Below the pieces are notes generated by a model. That model saw only the letters and a program-made list of their open reading frames with translations. It did no database searches and had not been told where the DNA came from. The position numbers and the translations under genes were made by a program. From contig OY294044.1 in assembly GCA_958510825.1 (NCBI GenBank), positions 72,986,095 to 73,050,094 of the forward strand: a stretch of 64,000 nucleotides of DNA, read 5' to 3'. Origin of the DNA: Brachypterus glaber (Eukaryota; Arthropoda; Insecta; Coleoptera; Kateretidae). The first letter of the stretch is position 1, and each line of letters begins with the position of its first letter. Positions 1-11,067 of this stretch are shown one piece after another.

Positions 1-36
1 TCATGTAGAAATATGTAAATCAATGTAAATATATTT

Positions 37-166
37 TTTTACATTATTTTACATTATTTTACATAATTTTACATTCTTTTACATTCTTTTACATTCTTTT
101 ACATTCTTTTACATTCTTTTACATTCTTTTACAATCTTTTACATTCTTTTACATTATTTTACATAA
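37..166. repeat. 10-bp minisatellite (TTTTACATTC)n
   Basis: About thirteen head-to-tail copies of a 10-bp unit TTTTACATTC, with variants ending ATTA or AATC toward the edges and a homogeneous core at roughly 70-150. The homogeneous centre and degenerate edges are typical of slippage or unequal exchange. Scattered ACATTT words continue on both sides. Confidence 0.93.
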
Positions 167-189
167 ATTCATGAATTATGCATAGTCCA

Positions 190-209
190 GAATAGTAAAT
201 TTACTATTC
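190..209. repeat. 20-bp perfect palindrome
   Basis: GAATAGTAAA followed directly by TTTACTATTC. It lies just right of the minisatellite, between two copies of ATGTAAATTCATGAA-like sequence. No function can be assigned. Confidence 0.7.
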
Positions 210-324
210 GGTACTATGTAAATTCATGAATTTTTACATTATTTTAGATGCAGTGTACCGTATTTTGACAATAAAAACCCGGATTTACTCGAAATCTACG
301 CGGTAGAAGGGGAGTATTATATTC

Positions 325-590
325 ATAAGTATTTTGAGGCACTGAACACGAATTTAAAGTCAAAACAGCACCTCATCCGATTAGTCAAAAAACATTATTT
401 TTGAGTAAAATGTTTTTTGAGGATAATGTTTTTTGGGGTTATCTCAAAGAATAATGATAATAATAATTAACCTCAAAAAACGTTATTTTCATACTCAAAA
501 ATTACGTTTTTTGAGGTTATCTCAAAAACTAATCATACGATTAGTTATTTGACCTCAGATTCGGATTCAGCGACTCAAAATACATATGAA
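325..590. mobile_element. Foldback repeat, family A, copy 1
   Basis: The arms begin ATTTTGAGGCACTGAA and end TTCAGCGACTCAAAAT, imperfect inverses. The interior holds repeated AACGTTTTTTGAGGTTAT-type words in both orientations. The same words and arrangement recur at 37606-37912 and 37902-38428, so this is a dispersed family. A tail related to the other copies (CTTTTTGTGTGGCT) follows at about 620-646. No coding capacity was seen. Confidence 0.75.
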
Positions 591-893
591 TACATATGTC
601 TCGTCAAAAGTATCAGACTTTTTTTTTCTTTTTGTGTGGCTGTGTTATTTATTGATTATTCATTCAGAATGTTTTTTTTTGTTTAAAGATAATTATCAGA
701 AAATAACCAACAACGATTAACAAAAATATAAATTTCGTTTTAACATTTACAAGATGAATACCGAATATTGAATATGAATGATGTATGCGTTATTTTACAT
801 TGCGCCTTCGCCAAAATTGCAAATTATTATAATGGAGCTCTCTACAACTAGTATTATGAAACAATAGACGTCTACCCTATCTCTATCTCATTT

Positions 894-985
894 GTGCTAC
901 ACTTTCCAGCCAACCAAATAAATACTGTATTTGTTTTTCACACAACAAATACAGTATTTATTTGGTTGGCCGGGAAGTGTAGCAC
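894..985. mobile_element. Hairpin MITE-like repeat, copy 1
   Basis: The arms are GTGCTACACTTTCCAGCCAA... and its inverse ...GGCCGGGAAGTGTAGCAC, about 40 bp each with few mismatches. They enclose a short loop and contain an inner AATACTGTATTTG. A diverged second copy lies at 1077-1165, so this is a repeat family and not a chance hairpin. Confidence 0.8.
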
Positions 986-1076
986 TGAGCGGCAAGAACT
1001 AATGTGAATCTGTAGAATAAGATAATTCTACTAAAATTTAGATGGCGCCAGCAATTTCTTTAATAAAAAATTATGG

Positions 1077-1165
1077 TTACACTTTTCGCCCGGCCAAGTA
1101 AATATTGTATTTGTTCAACAAAGAACAAATACAGAATTTGTTTGGTTGGGTGAAAGTGGGAGTGT
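1077..1165. mobile_element. Hairpin MITE-like repeat, copy 2
   Basis: GTTACACTTTTCGCCCGGCC pairs with a TTGGTTGGGTGAAAGTGGG-type right arm. The layout matches the hairpin at 894-985 but with more mismatches between arms, suggesting an older copy. The two copies are about 90 bp apart in the same orientation. Confidence 0.7.
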
Positions 1166-1540
1166 ATGTATGTCTTCTATCCTTTTTGCATAGAACTTTT
1201 GTCCCTGTCTAATCTAACGGGAGAAATCGCCATAGAGTCAAAGTCGATAAAATTTAATGACACTTGTATACTTAAATATACTCAAGTATACTTGGATGTG
1301 ACTTTTTCGTTTTGCGCGTGGGTACAATTACTTATTTTTACAACATGCCGACATTGTATCTAGAAAGTCTAACCTCAAACAATTGTAAAAGGCTGCTGCA
1401 GCAGCGTGCTGGTAGTATCTCGGTGTTGATAACGATGCTGCTTGTAAGCTAAGCTAACCTTATTTTTTTTCATTTAGATATAGCTTTGGGTATAATTGTT
1501 TTTGGCATTGGTAACGTCGGCGCAAAAGACCTACTACTAT
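1166..1540. other. No recognisable feature
   Basis: Unique-looking AT-rich sequence. A 65-codon open frame at 1166-1363 has no recognisable domain and no splice or Kozak support, so it is treated as chance. CTGCTGCAGCAGC at about 1393 is a short palindrome. Confidence 0.5.
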
Positions 1541-2390
1541 ACCGGGTGTCCCTCCAGGTTCTTGACAAGCTTTATCTCCGTTATTTAAAAAGACAGAAAT
1601 TTTTGCAAATAATAGCGTTAAGTGGGAGCCAAAGAAAATTTTATTGACATATCTAATACCAACCCTTGCTTACCATTAAAAACCACCCCCAATTTCCGCT
1701 TTTCATATAGCACCCCCCATTTTTATCAAAGAATATGAAAGTACATTTTATTTTGAATTCAACCATGTATTTAAAGTGGTATCTTATATTTTAAGGGGCT
1801 CCAAATAACAATTATTATTTATTAATAAGAAGGTTGTATTTAGAACAAAGTTGCAGGTGGTTACATGAGAGTGGGTTATTAAGGGTTGGTTTTGGATACA
1901 TTAATTAGTTTTCTTTTAGTTATAATCTAACGTATTTTTTTTATGAAAAATATATAGTTTGACGCACGGATCTGCGCCTACGCGAAATATGTTTGGAATG
2001 TATGTGTAACTGGGAGGCCCGATGTAGGCACGTACGCCTTATAACGCTTCTGATTGAAAGAAGAGAGCGCGAATGATTCCTCATCCTTACGTCGGAGACT
2101 TTCTTTCATGCGGAGAACTATAGCTTAGCTTATGTACTTTCATATTTTATTAAAAATAGGGGGGTGCTATTAAAAAAAAATTGGGGGTGGTTCCAAGAGG
2201 GTGAGGTAATTAAGGGGTAGTTTTGTATAAGTCAGTAAACTCTACTTTGACATGCATTTAATTTTGTACTTTTTTCAATTTTTTTTATCTTTTTAAATAA
2301 TGGAAGTATAGCCCGTCTAAAACCTGGTGAGGCATTATTATTAATAAATCATAGTTATTTGGAGCCCCTTTAAAGAATAAGATACCACTT
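1541..2390. mobile_element. Composite inverted-repeat element with ACCGGGTGTCCC end
   Basis: The left end ACCGGGTGTCCCTCCAGG is followed by TTATTTAAAAAGACAG. The right side carries the inverse, TTTTTAAATAATGG...AACCTGG (about 2290-2327). Inner blocks are also mirrored: AAACCACCCCCAA with GCACCCCCC at 1681-1716 against GGGGGGTGCTA...TTGGGGGTGG at 2158-2201. AGTGGTATCTTATATTTTAA (1775) is mirrored at about 2360-2390, outside the apparent right terminus, so the element is nested or rearranged. There is no ORF of note. Confidence 0.65.
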
Positions 2391-2858
2391 ATAATATTGA
2401 TTGGATTAGGAATGTAATGAACTTTCGATTTTGAAAATTTTTGTATCTTTTCAAATGAATGAAACTTTAAATTTAAAATATAAATTTAATAAAATAAGCT
2501 TAAAAATGGTAAGGCAACGAACTAACTGTATAAGTACATATTATATATAATTTATTATAGATATTAACAAGTTTTTACTCTAATCAGAGCAAGATCACAA
2601 TATAATTTAATCTTAATCAAACCTTAATTTATAACGCAAAAAATACAGGAATTTTCGTGTAAATAAAACACCACGGTAAATGTAATAACTTTTACAGCGG
2701 AATTTTCTATCCAGGTTAATTTCTGTTTTCTGAGTTAAAATTAGGTTTTACATCCAAAGTGTTTGCTCGACGGTAAAATGTATCTTATAATCGCGTTTAC
2801 CTGCACATAATAACACAGAATAGTTAACATGATATGACAGGCTTAAAGTTTTTTTTTT
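2391..2858. other. AT-rich spacer, nothing identified
   Basis: Low-complexity AT-rich sequence between two foldback elements. No repeat structure, splice pair or open frame deserves a call. Confidence 0.5.
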
Positions 2859-3442
2859 ATACCGGGTACCCCAAATTTTACTTCCTGCCCACTATCTTTG
2901 ATATTTTAAAAGATATAAACCTAATTAAAAAAAACATATTAAATGGGATCAAAAGTACTTTTAAATCCCGTACCAAAACACACCTCTCATTGACTCACCT
3001 TCTTGGACCCACCCCAAACTTTTTTTTTCAAATAGCCCCCTCAGTTTTTTTAGTGATTTTGAAAGCAGTGTAAATTCTGAATTTAACGGTGTAATACACT
3101 TTGTATCTACCCTAAGGGGAAGTAGCCTAAAATAAAAAAATTAAATATTTTTTTTTTCAAAATTATTTTTTTTTTCAACATTTTTTATTTTCTAAAAACA
3201 GGTTTTTTTGAAAAAAAAAATTGTTCCAAAAGAAAATTGTTTTTTTCAAATATTTAAAAAAAAAATTATTTTTTTATTTGAAGCTTCTTCCTCTTAAGGT
3301 AAATACAAAGTGTGATATACCGTTAAATTTAGAATTTGCAGTGCTTTCAAAGTCCCATTTAATATGTTTTTTTTAATTAAGTTTCTATCCTTTAAAATAA
3401 CGGAGATATTGGCCGGGAAGTAAAATTTGAGACAGCCGGTAT
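2859..3442. mobile_element. Foldback element with ATACCGGGTACCCC / GACAGCCGGTAT ends
   Basis: A ~584-bp element with long arms. The terminal ATACCGG words are inverses. TTAAAAAAAACATATTAAATG (2930s) is mirrored at 3355-3385, and GAAAGCAGTGTAAATTCTGA (about 3060-3080) at about 3330-3350. The centre is simple T- and A-runs. The CCGGGT terminus is shared in style with 1541 and 27223, suggesting one superfamily of non-autonomous elements. The frame at 2834-3073 merely runs through the left arm. Confidence 0.8.
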
Positions 3443-3870
3443 ATTGCAGTTTAGAAAACTACTAATTTACTTTACTGATATTTTATAAAATATTTTATAA
3501 AAGAGGGTGTCCTTTTTAAAAAGAATAAATACGGTAATGGTGATGTTCTTCTTCTTCCTTCTTTATGGCCTTTTCTCAGTGAGATAATTAGCCAAATGGC
3601 GATGTTGAATAATCAAATTTTGAATTATAATTATCGACCTAAAATAGTTTATTAATTTACCGTCTAAAAGTAGGTTTAGTATTAAAAATGGAACCTATAA
3701 TAATAAGACCTTAAATTAATATAAAATAGCATACATATTTCAATAGAATTAATACTGCTTTTAGACGTACATTTATAGCATCCATTTTTCATCCAAATTT
3801 TAAGAAATAATTTGAAGGTCTCAATAATTTCTTACTTTTTTCTTGCTATATGAAAACAAGTTTAGGATGC
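3443..3870. other. AT-rich spacer, nothing identified
   Basis: Contains short TTATAAAATATTTTATAA self-complementary words and a CTTCTTCTTCCTTC run at about 3547. No gene or further element is supported. Confidence 0.5.
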
Positions 3871-5685
3871 TATACACGGTGTATTTAAATTAGGGTCGGA
3901 AATTTTAACTAATGATTCTACATCATAAAATATGACAAAAAGTTCCTATAAACATATGTCTAAAAATGCGTCATAAGGGAGCTACGCCCCTTTAAAAGTG
4001 GCTAAAAAAATCGGTTTTTATTTAATAACTCAGGAACCCTTTGAGATATATCAACGAGGTTTTCCACGACAACTAATCCTACCAAGGCCCGTTTTTATGT
4101 GTTATTTTCATGTACTTATTTCAACCATGGGTGTGCGAAACGGGGAGGGATTATCAGTTTTTTGTCCCAAACTTTTTTGTGTGTAACTTTTTTGCAATTT
4201 TATTTTTGAAATATGATTCCTCAGGTCAAAATACATAAAAAAATTACTCTTGTTGTAATACTGTAGGATTAACCGTTTTCGAGAAAAATTCATTTGAAGG
4301 TGAAATTCTACGGTTCGAGGACGAAAAATTAAATACTAAAATGTTGAAAACCAAAATTTTAATGATGCAATGTTATTCTACCTCAAAAACTAAGAAAAAA
4401 ACCTCATATACAGGTACTTCCAAAAATCAATCCTAATGTAGCTATGGTCTCCTAAATATGCACCATTTTTAAAGCGCTATGGTAGCTTTAAAATCGTTTT
4501 TTCGACCTACATGTATGGAAATCTTTTTTCTTAGTTTTTGATGTAGAATAACATTGCATCATTAATATTTTGGTTTTCAACATTTTAGTATTTAATTTTT
4601 CGTTCTCGAACCGTGGAATTTCTCCTTCAAATGAATTTTTCTCGAAAACGGTTAATCCTACAGTATTACAACAAGAGTACCTTTTTTATGTATTTTGACC
4701 TGAGGAATCATATTTCAAAAATAAAATTGCAAAAAAGTTACACAGAAAAAAGTTTGGGACAAAAAACTTATAAGCCCCCCCCGTTTCGCACACCCCTGGT
4801 TAAAATAAGTACATGAAAATAACACATAAAAACGGGCCTTGGTAGGATTAGTTGACGTGCAAAACCTTGTTGATATATCTCAAAGGGTTCCTGAGTTATT
4901 AAATAAAAACCGATTTTTTTAGCCACTTTCAGAGGGGCGTAGCTCCCTTATGACGCATTTTTAGACATATGTTTATAGGAACTTTTTGTCATATTTTATG
5001 ATGTAGAATCATCAGTTAAAATTTACGACCCTATTTCAAATACATGTAGGTCGAAAAAACGATTTTAAAGCTACCATAGCGCTTTAAAAATGGTGCATAT
5101 TTAGGAGACCATAGCTCCATTAGGATTGATTTTTGGAAGTACCTGTATATGAGGTTTTTTTCTTAGTTTTTGATGTAGAATAACATTGCATCATTAAAAT
5201 TTAGGTTTTCAACATTTTAGTATTTAATTTTTCGTTCTCGAACCGTGGAATTTCACCTTCAAATGAATTTTTCTCGAAAACGGTTAATCCTACAGTATTA
5301 CAACAAGAGTACCTTTTTTATGTATTTTGACCTGAGGAATCATATTTCAAAAATAAAATTGCAAAAAAGTTACACAGAAAAAAGTTTGGGACAAAAAACT
5401 GAAAAGCCCCCCCCGTTTCGCACACCCCTGGTTGAAACAAGTACATGAAAATAACACATAAAAACGGGCCTTGGTAGGATTAGTTGACGTGAAAAACCTC
5501 GTTGATATATCTCAAAGGGTTCCTGAGTTATTAAATAAAAACCGATTTTTTTAGCCACTTTCAGAGGGGCGTAGCTCCCTTATGACGCATTTTTAGACAT
5601 ATGTTTATAGGAACTTTTTGTCATATTTTATGATGTAGAATCATCAATTAAAATTTACGACCCTATTTCAAATAAACCGTGTATA
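3871..5685. mobile_element. Foldback element, family B, 1.8 kb with duplicated right arm
   Basis: The left end TATACACGGTGTATTTAAAT is mirrored at the right end, 5668-5685. The arm contains landmarks such as GGAGCTACGCCCCTTT and CCTTTGAGATATATCAACGA, in plus orientation at 3980-4060 and inverted at both 4865-4945 and 5500-5580. The element is thus left arm, inverted arm, a stretch inverse to 4390-4512, and the inverted arm again. Short open frames in it are translations of the same arm in different frames. A shorter relative is at 42032-42925 and diverged ones are at 15701-16676 and 51535-52740. Confidence 0.9.
4525..5673. repeat. Direct duplication of the family-B right arm (period 632 bp)
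   Basis: 4525-5041 and 5157-5673 are nearly identical 517-bp segments in the same orientation. Differences are scattered single bases, for example TTAATATTTTGG versus TTAAAATTTAGG. Divergence is lower than between the left and right arms, so this duplication is younger than the arm inversion. Confidence 0.9.
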
Positions 5686-5747
5686 CTAGACTCTCAAGCT
5701 GGTTTTCTGCGTATAGTTCCTGAGATAAACAGCTTTGATAGACAAAC

Positions 5748-5766
5748 GGATGGATGGATGGATGGA
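5748..5766. repeat. (GGAT)n microsatellite
   Basis: Four to five GGAT units directly right of a family-B foldback. The flanking words GTATAGTTCCTGAGATAAAC...GACAAACGG also occur, diverged, next to the family-B relative at 16785-16835, so the repeat family extends beyond the terminal inverted repeats. Confidence 0.8.
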
Positions 5767-6197
5767 CAACCAAGGGATCCTATATGGGTTAGGTTTTTCG
5801 TTTTTATGATACGTAACGAAATAAAATGTCTGCATTTTTTTTATCATGTATATGTTTAAATATATTGAACTTTCACCTACAGAATTCTAATAAAACGTAA
5901 CAACAGTAACGTAAAAGTCAAGAAAATATTTCTCAATTTAAAAAAGCTGCATACTATGAAGTGCATAGTTCTCATATATTAAAATATTTAATATCAATAA
6001 AATATATCATTTTAAATATTTAATATGTTACCAATTTCAAAGAATGCTGCAAGGCTGAAAAATATATGCAGTTTGTCCCAGTAATAAAACTTTTCATGTA
6101 CTGAAAAATTCAGTGTGATAAAAAGTTAGTATGGTTTTAAAAAGTAAGTAGGATTAAGTGTCATTTTTAAATTCTTCTTCTCAATTTAGTTATTTTT
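5767..6197. other. AT-rich spacer, nothing identified
   Basis: Tracts such as ATATTTAATATCAATAAAATA. No supported gene. Confidence 0.5.
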
Positions 6198-6314
6198 GTA
6201 CTAAGAGCGCAAAATTACTGATTTCTGCTTGAGCGTGGAGTATTGCTGATCGAGGCGTCTAGCCGAGATCAGCAATCACGGGAAAGCAGAAATCACATTT
6301 TGCGCTCGTAATAC
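6198..6314. mobile_element. Hairpin repeat, GTACTAAGAGCGCAAAA family
   Basis: Left arm GTACTAAGAGCGCAAAATTA with ATTTCTGCTT; right arm AAGCAGAAATCACATTTTGC then GCTCGTAATAC. An inner stem TTGCTGATC/GATCAGCAA surrounds a GC-rich loop. A fragment of the same arm (TTACAAGCGCAAAATGTGAT) is found at 62391-62432, showing it is dispersed. Confidence 0.85.
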
Positions 6315-6641
6315 AAACAATGTTTCTTCTACGATCTAAAATAAATAAAGAAGGGTATCGTTTTAAATAGGAGTTTTGGGCTAAATAAGAAAACTATGTT
6401 TTTGTTTAAAAAAGTGCAAAATGATGAAAAGAAATGATAAAAAACTGTGTTATTTGTTGATAAAGAACAAAATAAAAAAAAAAATAAAAACTAAGGAATT
6501 ATTTGATATCGTAAACCCGACAACATCGCATTATTCTTGCGCTAAATGTGACTATCATACTGAAAAAAAGCAATATTTTTTGTTTATTTACAAAACCAAC
6601 ATAAATACGTTTAGATAGAATGTATAATAAAAACACTATTC

Positions 6642-6691
6642 AATATTAATTAAATATATTTATTTTTAAATAAATATATTTAATTAATATT
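6642..6691. repeat. 50-bp AT palindrome
   Basis: AATATTAATTAAATATATTT... pairs with its inverse at 24 of 25 positions with essentially no loop. Likely to extrude or to form a transcript hairpin; no function assigned. Confidence 0.85.
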
Positions 6692-6699
6692 ATAAGTTA

Positions 6700-7913
6700 A
6701 AAGTCTATGTGTAACTTTTTCATAATCTAGTTTTAAATCATATCATGGAAATAAACTAATTTAACATGTTGAAAGCCAGATTAAATTACTTGTCTTGGAT
6801 AACACTGTCACATAGAACTAGATGCTTTGGGTTATCGTTGAAGCTAATGGTTTGCTTACAATGTTATTATAGTATAAATAACTCAAAAATAACTCTATAA
6901 TCGTACTGAAACTTAAGAAACTAGTCACATAAGTCCAGCCTAATTAAACATTGAATTACAGTATATTAAATCCGTGAAAACTAATAAAACACAACCAAAT
7001 ATTTTAATATTATAGTCAAGAGCAGTGAACACAACACAGACCCACTTTGGCCCCACTGTATTAGTTAATGTGCAAAGTTATTTTTATTTTGACTGGATGA
7101 CATTTGACACTTGAAGTTTCGTGCAATGTTGCCAAATCGTACATTGACATATGTCAAAATTTTTAATTAAAATAATTAATTAAAGTATGTTCCGGGATGT
7201 AAAACGGGGCTGAAATTTTGGCTAAGTATTTATTTTTTATGTATCTATAAGCATGTAAAGTCTTATGGTTGCAGGGGATTTAGCCCAAAATGCGATACTC
7301 TCCTTTCAGGCAGTAAATTTATAATCTTACAAGGTCGCAGCACTTTTTTGCAATTTTTTGCAAATCTGGTGGTTTAGAAGAACAAGCCTCATCACTGTAA
7401 CTTTTCAGAATTTCTTAACAACAAATATTTAACACATAAATATTTAGCACACGAAATTGAGATTTGATTAAATATAAAAATCTTTAAAGATTTCCTTCAG
7501 ACTACCTCGTAACCTTCAAAGATTTCCTTTAGATTACTTCAATTTGTACACCTGAATTCCTCTGCTGTTTATCCCCCGATTTTGAACATATTTCAAAATT
7601 TTTCATGTCGATAGATCTCGACGCGCTGATTCCAAAAAAATATAGGCATATAATACCTTAAGATTAATATTTTGTGTGACCGAAATAAAATGTTCAAAAA
7701 AAATAATAATTGGTTTTTCATATTTAAAAAATAAACCCTGACGTGATGGGCCAAAACGGAAGACGGATTCATGTTCAGCGACCAAAAACACACCTTGAAA
7801 ACTATTTCTGATCCACGTTGACAAAAAAATTGTTAACTTATTTATATTTAGGGACTATTTTTTTATCCTATATGAAAATAATGCTTTTTAATGTAATTGA
7901 ATATAGTAGTTTT
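6700..7913. other. No recognisable feature (1.2 kb)
   Basis: AT-rich sequence with one short direct repeat at about 7483-7540, where AAAGATTTCCTT(C/T)AGA(C/T)TAC occurs twice. Overlapping minus-strand frames at 7593-7824 show no domain, codon bias or splice support and are treated as chance. Confidence 0.5.
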
Positions 7914-8030
7914 CGTAACGAGTAAGCGACTTTAGTCCTTAGTGCACGAGAATGAAGTTTTTTTGACGAGGCGAAGCGAAGTCAAAAAAACATTCGAGTG
8001 GACTAAGGACTTGTCGCAAACGAGTTGCGA
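7914..8030. mobile_element. Hairpin repeat with GACTTTAGTCCTTAGTG stem
   Basis: GTTTTTTTGACGAGGCGAAG with its inverse GTCAAAAAAAC at the tip, and outer arms CGACTTTAGTCCTTAGTG against GTGGACTAAGGACTTGTCG. Arms are about 50 bp with moderate mismatch. GCGAAGCGAA forms the loop. Confidence 0.8.
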
Positions 8031-8734
8031 ACAACATTTAACGTTCGATCTACAGTCTAGACACTTTAAAAATGTATATTTTAAAGATACCTGTATTTAA
8101 TTTTGACATTTCAAAATTTTATAAACGTCAAATGACTTTTGTCAAAATGAAAGCTATATGTAATCGTTTGGATAAATGAGTGTGCATAGCTGTCATTTCA
8201 TTCAAATATGCACTATGTATTCGTGCGATAGAAAAATATCGTAACGAGAATATATAGTGAACATGCATTTTTCTTTATTTAGTGTACACTAGGTCGTACG
8301 AAAAAAATATTTTATCATATATCAAACGCATACCAGTAATTTTCCTATTTATAGATATGTAGACTCTACCAACAAAACTATCTTTATTGAAATTGAGTTA
8401 AAATATGAAATACATTTTTTATGAAATGGAAAGTATTTATGAAATTGAGAGACTAAAGTTAAAATGGAAGGGTTTTACCATATTATATGGTGACAACAAG
8501 TTTTATTTTTCAATAATTCAAATTCGTTATAAGTAAAAAACGAAAACCTTTCTAATTTTTGTTTATTGGTTAACTGGCCAGTGATAGGGTGGGATGTCTT
8601 AAACCAGTCTTTGGACTGTAATTTTGATGATGATAACTACTATGGGAAAGGGGTGAAAAGAATACTCTTTCTTTCCCAGAAATCCTCTAAATGTTCAGGT
8701 TTGATACATACAAATTTGAATTATTTTCCGTTAA
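8031..8734. other. No recognisable feature
   Basis: AT-rich spacer with no supportable gene or repeat between a hairpin repeat and a LINE relic. Confidence 0.5.
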
Positions 8735-8985
8735 CATAACATCCATGAAGGTTTTTTCTCTCTCCGAAGACAAGCGAGGCCTCAGGTAGTTCGAAAATAA
8801 AAGATACAAGCAGATTTTGACCGTAGTGGCTTCGTATATATGCTCTTTATATTTTAGGTGGACGTCCTCTACATTTGTATAGTCTCTTGGTGGCTATTCA
8901 ATTATTTCTTCCTTCGCCCACCTTCCATCTTGCAACATCACCACGTGCCCGACCCAGTTCCACTTGTATTAAGATGTCAACCAAA
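8735..8985 (-). pseudogene. Decayed LINE (RTE/endonuclease-RT type) C-terminal fragment
   Basis: Read on the minus strand from about 8973, one frame gives KWNWVGHVVMLQDGRWAKEE and then reaches a stop. This matches the C-terminal tail of many non-LTR retrotransposon polyproteins, where a W-x-W-x-GH-x-x-R-M word is followed by an RW word. A second frame just downstream gives KCRGRPPK, the next conserved word of that tail, so at least one frameshift separates them. No upstream reverse transcriptase or endonuclease domain is recognisable to the right of 8985. This is a short, dead, 5'-truncated copy. The clade is uncertain: RTE-like tails and others share these words. It is independent of the LINE at 18665 and on the opposite strand. 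Confidence 0.6.
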
Positions 8986-9102
8986 TTGAATTTTAAAATG
9001 TTACTTTTATGAAATATTATTCTTTATAAAGAAATTATTTTTTTTTTTCCCGGTTTGATATTAATAGTAGAAACCTTACACGGTGGGCCGCAACCAACTT
9101 TC

Positions 9103-9231
9103 TTGCCAACCCTGATTTTTTTATAATCTTTTTCTATTTTGCGACTCTTATAAGCTCACAATCACACGCATTTTGCGAGTTCTTATGGGCCCATAAGAGG
9201 TCTGTACTTTTTTTTTCTTTTGGGTTGGCAA
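9103..9231. mobile_element. Short element with TTGCCAACCC / GGGTTGGCAA ends, copy 1
   Basis: Ten-base perfect terminal inverted repeats enclose CTTATAAGCTCACAATCACA, CGCATTTTGCG and GGGCCCATAAGAGGTC. The same internal words and right end recur at 9422-9634 and, inverted, at 35319-35412. GGGCCCATAAG is itself near-palindromic. Confidence 0.8.
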
Positions 9232-9284
9232 CAGACAAAAGCCTTTCGCTTGACGTATTCCGTGAAAATGTCAAAGTCGCTTTA

Positions 9285-9842
9285 AAATTAAATTTTCTAC
9301 AAAATTTTTTACCGTGTTAAAATTGTGGCTTAGGTAATTGCAGCGAAAAAGAGAAAAGATGACTATAAAACATCAAAATATAACTTGTTCTTAGAATTTT
9401 AAACATAGTGTAAACTGTGATGCCAACCCAAAACAAAATTCCCTAAATCAGTCATCAATTTAAATGTAAGTTTTTTTTCTATTTTAGAGCAAAATATAAA
9501 ACATTCTATAAATCACTCGTTTCATAACACTTTTTTAGCGCACATATGTTCTTATAAGCTCATAATCACACGCATTTTGCGTGTTCTTATAGGCCCATAA
9601 GAGGTCTCTACTTTTTTTTCTTTTGGGTTGGCAACAGACAAAAGTCTATCTCTTGACGACTGCTTAGGAATTTTTGTTTCGAATTGGCATTACAGTTTTC
9701 GTCATGTTTAAAATTCTAAGAACAAATATTATTTTGATATATTTTATATTCATTTCTTCTCTTTTCCACTGCAAGAAACCAAGCCACAATTTTAACACGG
9801 TAAAACATAACCTGAACACAAAATTTTGTAGAAAATTAAACT
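9285..9842. mobile_element. Inverted repeat enclosing TTGCCAACCC element copy 2
   Basis: The left arm (9285-9440: AAATTAAATTTTCTACAAAA...CCGTGTTAAAATTGTGGC) is mirrored at 9668-9842 (GCCACAATTTTAACACGG...TTTTGTAGAAAATTAAA), with the right arm carrying some extra bases. Copy 2 of the TTGCCAACCC element lies between the arms at about 9422-9634. Whether the small element inserted into a palindrome or the whole unit is one foldback cannot be decided by eye. Confidence 0.75.
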
Positions 9843-9969
9843 TTTAACCGACGTTCACAATTGCACGGCAAATCAATTTAAATGTAAGTTTTTAAAATTT
9901 TAGAGCAAAATAGAAAAAATTGTATAAAGCACTTGTTTTATAACACGTTTTTAGCGTGCATTGGCATTT

Positions 9970-10795
9970 GCAAAAAAATAAATAGAAAGATTTCTTTATT
10001 TTTGGTTTTAAATTGATATATTCATCATAAACAAAAAGTTTATGAAAAAAATTAGGCAAAAAGTTGAACTAAAGTTTGTTCCGGCTCGCCATGCTTCGCC
10101 TTGTACCTTTTCTATATCATTATGTAATAGCATACCTATACAATGTATATATTATACATCGAGTAGGTATGCAAACCTAGTTTTCAGGGTATGAGAGTGG
10201 TATTTTTTTTTAACAAGGCAAAGCTTTGTAAAGAAAGCACTTGAAGTGACTGAAATAGGTTCGCGTCGAGGTGCGTCTACTATTGTATTCATAGGTAAAA
10301 TATTTGTATTAATAATTATTATAAATTATTATAATTATTACAATTATTGTACTGTATTAAATCAATTTGTCAATTTGACATTTTTTATAAATGTGATGCA
10401 ATTGTTTAGTTTTTACTAAACCCAAACTTTTCTCGCTTTCCCAAAATATTGTAAAAAGCAAAAAAGCTGTTTAAGCCCAACTCCAAAGTAATCCTGCAAA
10501 TAATCCTGGATAATTACACATAAAGCTTCGTCAGTCTAATTTTTAATGAGAAAATCGCATCCAGGCGTGCCATGTTCTTATAAAGACTGGATCACTGACA
10601 AATAATTGCCTCGTTAGTTTTATTCTATTGAGATCCACTTTAACTTTTACGACTTCAAGCTCTTAAAGAAACATCTTATAGGTTAATTTTTCGTTTTTTT
10701 TTCTCTCGTTCTTTATATTTTTAAATTATATGTATAATCTTTACATCAATCAATAAATGATATATCAAACAATTTAATTTATAATTTTTTAATGG
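9970..10795. other. No recognisable gene; minor hairpins
   Basis: Holds ACCTATACAATGTATATATT with a partly inverse ATACATCGAGTAGGT (about 10130-10170), and AATAATTATTATAAATTATT (about 10309). Nothing that can be called a gene. Confidence 0.45.
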
Positions 10796-10836
10796 CCCTG
10801 AGGAAGAGTCCACAAAAAAACTCGAAATGTTGGAGT
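10796..10836 (+). other. Hammerhead-core-like motif (CTGAgGA...cGAAA), element end
   Basis: CCCTGAGGAAGAGTCC, then an A-rich loop, then ACTCGAAATGTTGGAGTAAA: a CTGAnGA word, a short GAGT/ACTC stem and a GAAA word. The same layout recurs at 13644, 14183, 14640, 14713, 20988, 21286 and 37277. It lies before TAAATAAATTTTTGAATA, which looks like the 3' end of a retroelement. GAAAU here replaces GAAAC. Confidence 0.4.
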
Positions 10837-10849
10837 AAATAAATTTTTG

Positions 10850-11036
10850 AATAATTTAATTATTAACAATTATTGTTTGATACATGTTTGAAACAATTCA
10901 AAAATATAATTTTATAATCTTGATATATTTGGATTATTTACGGAAGTGGTCTATTTATGGATAACCAATAGTTTTAAGAATCTGATATTTTTCACTTTGT
11001 GGTTAATGCCAAACAATTAAAAATATTTTCATGCTT
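10850..11036. other. AT-rich spacer
   Basis: No gene. AAAATATTTTCATGCTTGTG at about 11021 resembles a stretch near 22760, so it may be part of a shared repeat with the adjacent CACTTCCGG palindrome. Confidence 0.4.
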
Positions 11037-11067
11037 GTGCCACTTCTGGTTGTACCGGAAGTGGCAC
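11037..11067. repeat. GTGCCACTTCTGG / CCGGAAGTGGCAC palindrome
   Basis: Near-perfect 31-bp hairpin with a 5-base loop. The CACTTCCGG/CCGGAAGTG module recurs at 22779, 27848-27875, 63115 and 63677, each within or beside an inverted-repeat element. Confidence 0.8.

Noticed and set aside
3998..5558. Four similar short proteins around 3998-5558 on both strands
   Set aside because: They are the same foldback arm translated in each copy and orientation; similarity is due to DNA duplication, not a gene family.
8881..8985. Zinc-finger or AT-hook gene from the RGRPPK word
   Set aside because: The preceding W-x-W-x-GH and RW words in the neighbouring frame identify a LINE C-terminal tail instead.
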